DNA of 5,588 nucleotides, taken from Rhodospirillaceae bacterium. GTDB taxonomy: Bacteria > Pseudomonadota > Alphaproteobacteria > CADEGL01. Where the stretch lies: NCBI GenBank assembly GCA_018699755.1, contig JABIRQ010000417.1, forward strand, positions 1 to 5,588, in the 5' to 3' direction. Every line of letters starts with the position of its first letter. Positions within the stretch are counted from its first letter, which is position 1. The notes beneath the pieces were generated by a model. The model saw only the letters and a program-made list of their open reading frames with translations. It had not been told where the DNA came from and did not search any database. Position numbers and translations under genes: made by a program. Below, one piece after another: positions 1 through 4,439 of the stretch.

Positions 1-924
1 GACCGCCAGGTCGAGTTGGGCCGATTGCTGCGACATGTGCATATAGGCATTTAAGCGCTCGCTCGCCAGGGCCATGACGGCGGCGAGCGACGAGACGGTA
101 TCTTCGTGGTGGTCGGAATAGGCATTGGCCCCGTCGGCCACGGCCACGAATCCGGTGGACTCGCTGGCGACATAGGCCGCCGCCGACAGCAGCCGCGCGA
201 CCGGCAGGACGGAAAGCTCCACCCCCGGCAACGCGGGGCCGGTGTCGGTGTTGACAACGACCGGGGAGGATAAGAGGACCGGCCAGAACTGCCGCGAGGT
301 CAGAATGTTCGCCGCCTCGCGATAGGTGTCCGCATCCACGTCGTCGGCGGTCTTGTTCACGGTGACGTAGCGCCCGGTCGACGGATCCTTGTAACTGCAA
401 AGCCCGAAAGGAGACCGCGTCAGGCTCATAGCGGTCGCGCAGATGTCCTCGACGATATCATTCAGCCGGAAATCGAATCTGGAACCGATCTTTGTGGTTA
501 ATCGCGATATCTGGTTCTCCCGGGCCAGATGCAGCCGGTCCGTGATATCCACCAAGGTCGCGATGAAATAGAGAACCTGGCCCTGACCGTCGCGAATGGC
601 GGACATGGAAAGCTCGGCCCAAACCTCGCCGCCGTCCTTGCGGATGTAGCGCTTGTCGCTCTTGAAGCCGTCGGCGTTTCCTGCCAGGCATTGCTTCATG
701 CCGGCGATGTCCTCGGCCTGGTCGTCCGGATGGGTGATCTCAGCCGAGGTCAGACCGGCGAGCTCCTGCGCCGGGTACCCAAGAATGTCGCAGAATTTTC
801 TGTTGAAGTTCAGCCAGCGGCCATCAAGGGCGACCGTCGCGATGCCGACCACCGCGCCTTGGAAAATCGCTTGGAGGACCGCCGGATCGACAGGATGCTC
901 GTTGGCGATTTGCAGACCGTCCAT
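1..924 (-). CDS. PAS/GAF-domain sensor protein, N-terminal part (runs off left edge)
   Basis: Probable cytoplasmic signal-sensing protein; 308 codons are visible with no stop, so the C-terminus and any output domain (histidine kinase, GGDEF or other) lie outside. Residues about 14-131 form a PAS domain with its PAC end: FCDILGYPAQEL (44-55), THPDD (64-68), YIRKDGGEVWAELS (93-106) and the closing ATLVDITDR (122-130). Residues about 145-295 look GAF-like (SPFGLCSYKDPSTGRY, 171-186, then a late TGFVAVAD strand, 257-264), a weaker assignment. There is no signal peptide or membrane segment, no LOV-type NCRFLQ motif, and I cannot name a ligand. The ATG at 924 is the only sensible start: AGGAGG (931-936) lies six bases upstream and an in-frame stop at 973-975 precedes it without another start codon. 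The gene is divergent from groESL. The domain order suggests a two-component or cyclic-di-GMP sensor, but which cannot be decided here. Confidence 0.88.
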   Translation of the reverse strand, partial: MDGLQIANEHPVDPAVLQAIFQGAVVGIATVALDGRWLNFNRKFCDILGYPAQELAGLTSAEITHPDDQAEDIAGMKQCLAGNADGFKSDKRYIRKDGGEVWAELSMSAIRDGQGQVLYFIATLVDITDRLHLARENQISRLTTKIGSRFDFRLNDIVEDICATAMSLTRSPFGLCSYKDPSTGRYVTVNKTADDVDADTYREAANILTSRQFWPVLLSSPVVVNTDTGPALPGVELSVLPVARLLSAAAYVASESTGFVAVADGANAYSDHHEDTVSSLAAVMALASERLNAYMHMSQQSAQLDLAV

Positions 925-930
925 TGGCGG

Positions 931-936
931 CCTCCT
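931..936 (-). promoter_or_regulatory. Shine-Dalgarno of the PAS/GAF gene
   Basis: Read on the minus strand this is a perfect AGGAGG, six bases before the ATG at 924-922. It fixes the start of the sensor gene and suggests efficient translation. Confidence 0.85.
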
Positions 937-978
937 GTTTGTGCCCGCGCAACAGGCGAGAAACCTTGCGCATTATTT

Positions 979-1003
979 TGCACTGGAGCAGTGCATATTT
1001 TTT
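979..1003 (+). other. Inverted repeat followed by a T-run
   Basis: A perfect six-base inverted repeat, TGCACT-GGAGC-AGTGCA (979-995), is followed on the plus strand by TATTTTTT (996-1003). Its shape is that of a short intrinsic terminator for plus-strand (leftward-antisense) transcription, but no plus-strand gene ends here. It lies in the probable 5' leader of the sensor gene, 55 bases upstream of its ATG, so it could instead be a repressor-type operator or a leader hairpin. The structure is certain; the role is not. Confidence 0.4.
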
Positions 1004-1022
1004 CTTCGTGGTGACAGGGCGG

Positions 1023-1051
1023 ATTATTGAGCGAAATCAATCCTGAGTTAA
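1023..1051 (-). promoter_or_regulatory. Possible promoter of the PAS/GAF gene
   Basis: Read on the minus strand, TTAACT (1051-1046, four of six matches to TTGACA) is separated by 17 bases from AATAAT (1028-1023, five of six matches to TATAAT). It would give a leader of about 90 bases before the ATG at 924. The area is A+T-rich, so chance matches are likely and other hexamer pairs could be chosen. Confidence 0.3.
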
Positions 1052-1074
1052 TTGGGGAATAGACAATCAATTAA
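1048..1074. repeat. Inverted repeat TTAATTG-N13-CAATTAA
   Basis: Two perfect seven-base arms (1048-1054 and 1068-1074) flank a 13-base spacer. The left arm overlaps the proposed -35 of the sensor gene, as an operator might. A+T-rich arms arise easily by chance, so function is uncertain. Confidence 0.35.
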
Positions 1075-1105
1075 TATAATAGCGCAAATCGAGCGATATG
1101 TCATT

Positions 1106-1155
1106 TACATATACAAGCATTCATAGCAGCTACATATACAAGCATTCATAGCAAC
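1106..1155. repeat. 25-bp tandem duplication, two copies
   Basis: Copies at 1106-1130 and 1131-1155 match at 24 of 25 positions. The first 23 bases are identical (each begins TACATATACAAGCATTC) and the only difference is G1129 against A1154. The units abut exactly. The array ends 37 bases before the groES -35 and is in noncoding DNA. It may be a recent slippage duplication or two tandem binding sites. It is not a CRISPR array: there are only two units and no spacers. Confidence 0.9.
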
Positions 1156-1191
1156 CGGGCCGGCGCTTTGGCCATGACGCGCGGCGAACGC

Positions 1192-1222
1192 CTTGACAGG
1201 GGCGAGGGCATCCCCATATAAG
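1192..1222 (+). promoter_or_regulatory. groESL heat-shock promoter, with overlapping housekeeping elements
   Basis: CTTG (1192-1195) is followed after exactly 17 bases by CCCATATAAG (1213-1222), which fits the alphaproteobacterial RpoH pattern CTTG-N17-CYTATNTNNG at all defined positions except one. CCCCATAT (1212-1219) also equals the classic sigma-32 -10 core. The same bases supply a sigma-70-type pair: a perfect TTGACA (1193-1198) and TATAAG (1217-1222) with an 18-base spacer. Transcription should begin near 1228-1230, inside CIRCE, leaving a leader of about 95 bases. The matches are read directly; which sigma factor is used is inferred. Confidence 0.85.
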
Positions 1223-1224
1223 CC

Positions 1225-1251
1225 GTGGCACTCATTGAGGGTGAGTGCTAA
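1225..1251 (+). promoter_or_regulatory. CIRCE operator (HrcA binding site)
   Basis: The right arm GAGTGCTAA (1243-1251) is a perfect consensus half. The left arm GTGGCACTC (1225-1233) matches TTAGCACTC at seven of nine positions, differing at its outer end. The spacer (1234-1242) is the standard nine bases. The element begins two bases after the -10 and covers the expected transcription start, where bound HrcA would block initiation. HrcA itself is not encoded here. Established knowledge: CIRCE/HrcA represses groESL in many bacteria, including alphaproteobacteria. Confidence 0.95.
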
Positions 1252-1263
1252 CGACAGTTCGCG

Positions 1264-1288
1264 CGCGCCGCGGCATCGGTCCGGCGCG
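1264..1288 (+). promoter_or_regulatory. GC-rich hairpin in the groES leader
   Basis: CGCGCCG (1264-1270) and CGGCGCG (1282-1288) are perfect complements with an 11-base loop. In the mRNA this seven-pair all-G/C stem would lie about 35 bases before the groES start, clear of the ribosome binding site. It may stabilise the message. G+C-rich leaders often form such stems, so a specific role is unproven. Confidence 0.35.
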
Positions 1289-1308
1289 TTTCCTTTGGGC
1301 GCAATCCT

Positions 1309-1315
1309 AGAGAGG
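1309..1315 (+). promoter_or_regulatory. groES ribosome binding site
   Basis: AGAGAGG lies eight bases before the ATG at 1324. Its AGG overlaps AGGT (1313-1316), which could pair with ACCT (1320-1323) across a TTT loop directly before the start codon. That would be a small, weak, partly occluding hairpin. Confidence 0.75.
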
Positions 1316-1323
1316 TTTTACCT

Positions 1324-1611
1324 ATGAGCTTCAGGCCTTTGCACGATCGCGTGCTGGTCAAGCCGCTCGACGCCGAAGAGAAGACGGCAGGCGGTATCAT
1401 CATCCCCGACACGGCTAAGGAAAAGCCGATGGAGGGCAAGGTTGTCTCGGTCGGCGCCGGTGTGCGCGGCGATGACGGCAAGCTGCACAAGCTTGACGTC
1501 AAGAAGGGCGACCGGGTGCTCTACGGCAAGTGGTCGGGCACCGAAGTCCGCATCGGCGGCGACGATCTGCTCATCATGAAAGAAGCCGACATCCTCGGCA
1601 TCGTGGAATAG
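1324..1611 (+). CDS. groES: Co-chaperonin GroES (Cpn10)
   Basis: A 95-residue cytoplasmic co-chaperonin. Its heptameric ring caps the GroEL cylinder and closes the folding chamber during the ATP cycle. The length is standard. FRPLHDRVLVKP (3-14) opens the beta-barrel; the mobile loop that docks on GroEL (about 17-36) carries the hydrophobic tripeptide III (25-27) followed by P28. GDRVLYGKWSGTEV and DDLLIMKEADILGIVE form the usual C-terminal half. The ATG at 1324 has a good ribosome binding site and starts the protein where the family starts. It is the first gene of a two-gene operon behind the heat-shock promoter and CIRCE, and its TAG stop lies 12 bases before groEL. I see nothing abnormal. 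Confidence 0.98.
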   Translation: MSFRPLHDRVLVKPLDAEEKTAGGIIIPDTAKEKPMEGKVVSVGAGVRGDDGKLHKLDVKKGDRVLYGKWSGTEVRIGGDDLLIMKEADILGIVE

Positions 1612-1616
1612 AGAGG
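1611..1616 (+). promoter_or_regulatory. groEL ribosome binding site
   Basis: GAGAGG begins at the last base of the groES stop codon and lies seven bases before the groEL ATG at 1624. This close packing suits coupled or well-matched translation of the two subunits. Confidence 0.75.
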
Positions 1617-1623
1617 CGATACC

Positions 1624-3291
1624 ATGGCAGCGAAAGACGTAAGATTCGGCGATGACGCCAGGCGGAGGATGCTTCGCGGCGTCGATATCCTGGCCGACGC
1701 CGTCAAGGTCACCCTCGGGCCCAAGGGCCGCAACGTGGTGCTGGAGAAGTCCTTCGGCGCGCCGCGCGTGACCAAGGACGGCGTGACCGTCGCCAAGGAA
1801 ATCGAGCTTAAGGACAGGTTCGAGAACATGGGCGCCCAGATGGTGCGCGAAGTCGCCTCCAAGACCTCCGACGAGGCGGGCGACGGCACCACGACGGCGA
1901 CCGTTCTGGCCCAGGCCATCGTGCGCGAAGGCGCCAAGGCCGTGGCCGCCGGCATGAACCCGATGGACCTCAAACGCGGCGTCGACGCCGCGGTCCTGAC
2001 GGTGATCGCCGACATCCGCAAGCGTTCGCGCGCGGTGAAGACCCATACCGAGGTGGCCCAGGTCGGCACGATCTCCGCCAACGGAGAATCCGAGATCGGC
2101 GACTACATCTCCGAGGCGATGGAGCGGGTCGGCAAGGAAGGCGTGATCACGGTGGAGGAGGCCAAGAGCCTGAACACCGAGCTCGACGTGGTCGAGGGCA
2201 TGATGTTCGACCGCGGCTATCTCTCGCCGTATTTCGTGACCAATCCCGAGAAGATGCTGGTCGAGATGGAAGAGCCGTACATCCTGCTTCACGAGAAGAA
2301 GCTCTCGTCCCTGCAGCCGTTGCTGCCGGTGCTTGAGTCCGTCGTGAAGTCGGGCCGGCCGCTGATGATCATCGCCGAGGATGTCGAGGGCGAAGCCCTG
2401 GCGACCCTGGTGGTGAACAAGCTGCGCGGCGGCCTCAAGGTCTCGGCCGTCAAGGCGCCGGGCTTCGGCGATCGCCGCAAGGCGATGCTTGAGGACATCG
2501 CGATCCTGACCGGCGGTCAGGTCGTCAGCGAGGATCTCGGCATCAAGCTCGAGAGCGTCGGCCTCGAAATGCTGGGCTCGGCCAAGAAGGTCACGATCAA
2601 CAAGGACGAGACCACGGTCATCGACGGCTCCGGCAAGAAGAAGGAGATCGCCGCGCGCTGCAACCAGATCCGGCAGCAGATCGAGGAGACTTCCTCGGAC
2701 TACGACCGCGAGAAGTTGCAGGAGCGGCTGGCCAAGTTGGCCGGCGGCGTTGCCGTGCTGCGTGTCGGCGGTGCGACCGAGATCGAGGTGAAGGAGCGCA
2801 AGGACCGGGTCGAGGATGCGATGCATGCGACCCGCGCGGCCGTCGAAGAGGGCATCGTGCCCGGCGGCGGCACGGCCCTGCTCTACGGCATCCGTTCGCT
2901 CGACAAACTGCAGACGGACAACGACGACCAGCGGGTCGGCGTCGAGATCGTCCGCAAGGCGCTTCAGGCGCCGGCGCGGCAGATCGCCGAGAATGCGGGC
3001 GAGGACGGTTCCGTCATCGCCGGCAAGATGATGGACCAGAAGGACTACAATTTCGGCTTCGATGCCCAGTCGGGCAAGTTCCGGGATTTGGTCAAGGCCG
3101 GCATCATCGATCCGACCAAGGTCGTTCGTACGGCGCTGCAGGATGCGGCCTCGGTCGCGAGCCTGCTGATCACCACCGAGGCGATGGTTGCCGAGCATCC
3201 CGAAAAGGATGACGGTGCCGGTGGCATGCCGGGTGGCGATATGGGCGGCATGGGTGGTATGGGCGGCATGGGCGGCATGGGCGGATTCTAG
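1624..3291 (+). CDS. groEL: Chaperonin GroEL (Cpn60)
   Basis: A 555-residue ATP-dependent chaperonin; 14 subunits form the double ring that folds cytoplasmic proteins with GroES. Numbering tracks E. coli GroEL closely. Nucleotide-site elements are LGPKGRN (31-37), D52, DGTTTAT (87-93, with D87) and the catalytic D398 in DRVEDAM. Apical residues that bind substrate and GroES are present: Y199, Y203, F204, L234, L237, L259, V263, V264. The family signature AAVEEGIVPGGG spans 405-416. The C-terminus is the typical flexible GGM-repeat tail (about 533-555, ending in F). No truncation or missing key residue is visible, so it should be fully functional. Cotranscribed with groES and followed by a strong terminator. 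Whether the genome carries further groEL copies, as many alphaproteobacteria do, cannot be seen here. Confidence 0.99.
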   Translation: MAAKDVRFGDDARRRMLRGVDILADAVKVTLGPKGRNVVLEKSFGAPRVTKDGVTVAKEIELKDRFENMGAQMVREVASKTSDEAGDGTTTATVLAQAIVREGAKAVAAGMNPMDLKRGVDAAVLTVIADIRKRSRAVKTHTEVAQVGTISANGESEIGDYISEAMERVGKEGVITVEEAKSLNTELDVVEGMMFDRGYLSPYFVTNPEKMLVEMEEPYILLHEKKLSSLQPLLPVLESVVKSGRPLMIIAEDVEGEALATLVVNKLRGGLKVSAVKAPGFGDRRKAMLEDIAILTGGQVVSEDLGIKLESVGLEMLGSAKKVTINKDETTVIDGSGKKKEIAARCNQIRQQIEETSSDYDREKLQERLAKLAGGVAVLRVGGATEIEVKERKDRVEDAMHATRAAVEEGIVPGGGTALLYGIRSLDKLQTDNDDQRVGVEIVRKALQAPARQIAENAGEDGSVIAGKMMDQKDYNFGFDAQSGKFRDLVKAGIIDPTKVVRTALQDAASVASLLITTEAMVAEHPEKDDGAGGMPGGDMGGMGGMGGMGGMGGF

Positions 3292-3324
3292 GCCCGCGCC
3301 GACGACCATCTGTCGAAACAGGGG

Positions 3325-3358
3325 GAGGGGCCGCGCCTTGGCGCGGCCCCTCTCTTTT
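3325..3358 (+). terminator. Intrinsic terminator of groESL
   Basis: A perfect 12-bp G/C-rich stem (3325-3336 with 3341-3352) has a four-base CTTG loop and is followed by TCTTTT (3353-3358). It begins 33 bases after the groEL stop and should separate groESL from the next plus-strand gene. Confidence 0.92.
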
Positions 3359-3386
3359 GTGGCCGCCATCCCGCCCTGTGCTAGTT
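3357..3386 (+). promoter_or_regulatory. Weak candidate promoter for the phosphatase gene
   Basis: TTGTGG (3357-3362) overlaps the terminator T-run. After 18 bases comes CTAGTT (3381-3386), preceded by TGTG. Both hexamers are poor matches. A promoter is expected somewhere here because the groESL terminator lies just upstream. If this one is real, the start point would be at or within a few bases of the ATG (3397), giving a leaderless or nearly leaderless message. Confidence 0.22.
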
Positions 3387-3396
3387 TTCCACCGCC

Positions 3397-4254
3397 ATGA
3401 CCGATTCCCCGACGATCCTCCCGCCCGCGCCCGATATCGCCCCCGATATCGACGAGGTCGCCGCGATCATCCGCGAGACCGCCGTCGAGGAGGTTCTGCC
3501 GCGCTTTCGCGAGCTGGCGGCGCACGATATCCACGAGAAGGGGCCGGGCGACCTGGTGACGACGGCCGATCTGGCCGTTGAGCGCGTGTTGACCGAACGT
3601 TTGGCGGACCTCGTTCCCGGCTCCGTTGTGGTCGGGGAGGAAGCGGTGCATCGCGAGCCCGCGGTGCTCGAGCGCCTGCAAAGCGACGAGGCGCCGCGCT
3701 GGATCATCGACCCGATCGACGGCACGACCAATTTCTCGGAGGGCAATGCGCTTTTCGTCGTCCAGGTCGCCTATGTGCGGGGCGGGAAGACGCGCGCGGC
3801 CTGGATCCACGATCCGGTGCGCGACATTACCCTGAGCGCGGAAGAGGGGGCGGGGGCCTGGTCCGCGGGCAAGCGCCTCCACGTGGCCGACAGCGTCCTG
3901 CCGCCTCGGCGCATGACCGGCGCCCTTTACGCCAATCCCAAGCGCCCCGGCCTGACCCCGGCCGTGGGCGAGTTCCGCAAGCGCCAGGGCGGGGCCTATC
4001 GACGCTGCGTCGGACAGGAATATCTCTCCCTGACGCGGGGCGAAATCCACTATGCGCTGTTCACGCGCCTGCTGCCCTGGGACCACGCGCCGGGCGTCCA
4101 TCTGCACCAGGAGGCGGGCGGCTTCGGCCGGCTGATCGACGGCAGCCGTTACCGCCCCGCCCTGACCAAGGGCTATATCCTGCTCGCCCCCGACGAGGAC
4201 TGCTGGAACACGCTGCGCGACCTGTTCATCGCAGAGACACCCCTGCATCTGTGA
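3397..4254 (+). CDS. Inositol monophosphatase family protein
   Basis: A 285-residue magnesium-dependent sugar- or nucleotide-phosphatase of the IMPase/FBPase/CysQ superfamily, probably cytoplasmic. Metal-site motifs are in order: GDLVTTAD (51-58), GEE (80-82), WIIDPIDGTTNF (102-113, with D105 and D108) and PWDHAPG (227-233, with D229), followed by HQEAGG (237-242). These match the human IMPA1 ligands E70, D90, D93 and D220. Two features depart from classic inositol monophosphatases: WDHAPG in place of WDxAAG, and GQEYLSL (206-212) where a GSAAL-like segment is usual. The substrate (inositol phosphate, histidinol phosphate, PAP or another) cannot be assigned. The ATG at 3397 is the only reasonable start: an in-frame TAG lies at 3382-3384 and the next Met is residue 173. 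There is no clear ribosome binding site. It is convergent with the downstream dehydrogenase. Confidence 0.93.
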   Translation: MTDSPTILPPAPDIAPDIDEVAAIIRETAVEEVLPRFRELAAHDIHEKGPGDLVTTADLAVERVLTERLADLVPGSVVVGEEAVHREPAVLERLQSDEAPRWIIDPIDGTTNFSEGNALFVVQVAYVRGGKTRAAWIHDPVRDITLSAEEGAGAWSAGKRLHVADSVLPPRRMTGALYANPKRPGLTPAVGEFRKRQGGAYRRCVGQEYLSLTRGEIHYALFTRLLPWDHAPGVHLHQEAGGFGRLIDGSRYRPALTKGYILLAPDEDCWNTLRDLFIAETPLHL

Positions 4255-4260
4255 GAGCCA

Positions 4261-4281
4261 TCGACCGGCTTCGTCGGTTGA
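4261..4281 (+). terminator. Possible weak terminator after the phosphatase gene
   Basis: TCGACCGG (4261-4268) can pair with TCGGTTGA (4274-4281), allowing two G-U pairs, around a CTTCG loop, seven bases after the stop. No T-run follows directly; the nearest is TTTT at 4293-4296. It is at best a weak or factor-assisted end. Confidence 0.3.
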
Positions 4282-4338
4282 CACCACAGGGCGTTTTGCT
4301 CGACCTTTGCGTCGATTCGGCACCGGTTCGCTCGGGTC

Positions 4339-4395
4339 CGGCTTCCCGAAAGCCGAAAAAAAACTAGCGACGCTTTTCCCGCCCGTTCCGGCGGG
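4339..4395 (-). terminator. Convergent-gene gap with two hairpins and an A8/T8 tract; possible terminator of the dehydrogenase gene
   Basis: Read on the minus strand, a six-bp hairpin (arms 4395-4390 and 4383-4378, six-base loop) lies 44 bases past the dehydrogenase stop. Then come 14 bases and T8 (4363-4356). A second perfect six-bp hairpin (4355-4350 with 4344-4339, five-base loop) follows the T-run. The gap between the first stem and the T-run is too long for a textbook terminator, yet the T8 run stands out in this G+C-rich DNA. Termination here is plausible but unproven. Confidence 0.3.
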
Positions 4396-4439
4396 TTGGC
4401 GAGGGCTGGCGCCCGTCAACGAACGCGAAACGACCGTCG

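Larger units (their letters stand above)
925..1323. other. Divergent intergenic region between sensor gene and groES
   Basis: This is the only gap over 300 bases. It contains no convincing coding sequence. The part nearest the sensor gene (about 965-1150) is clearly A+T-richer than the rest of the window. It contains a hairpin with a T-run (979-1003), a possible minus-strand promoter (1023-1051), an inverted repeat (1048-1074) and a 25-bp tandem duplication (1106-1155). The part nearest groES returns to high G+C and holds the heat-shock promoter (1192-1222), CIRCE (1225-1251), a leader hairpin (1264-1288) and the groES ribosome binding site. Confidence 0.8.

Noticed and set aside
529..1014. 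A 161-codon plus-strand open frame opposite the PAS domain.
   Set aside because: The minus strand has a clear PAS/PAC sequence with a perfect ribosome binding site; the plus frame shows no recognisable domain and runs into the intergenic region.
1106..1155. The start of a CRISPR array or a transposon end.
   Set aside because: There are only two abutting units with no spacers, no cas genes, no transposase and no flanking target-site duplication.
3219..3288. The repetitive GGM-coding stretch as an independent DNA repeat.
   Set aside because: It encodes the normal flexible Gly-Gly-Met tail of GroEL.
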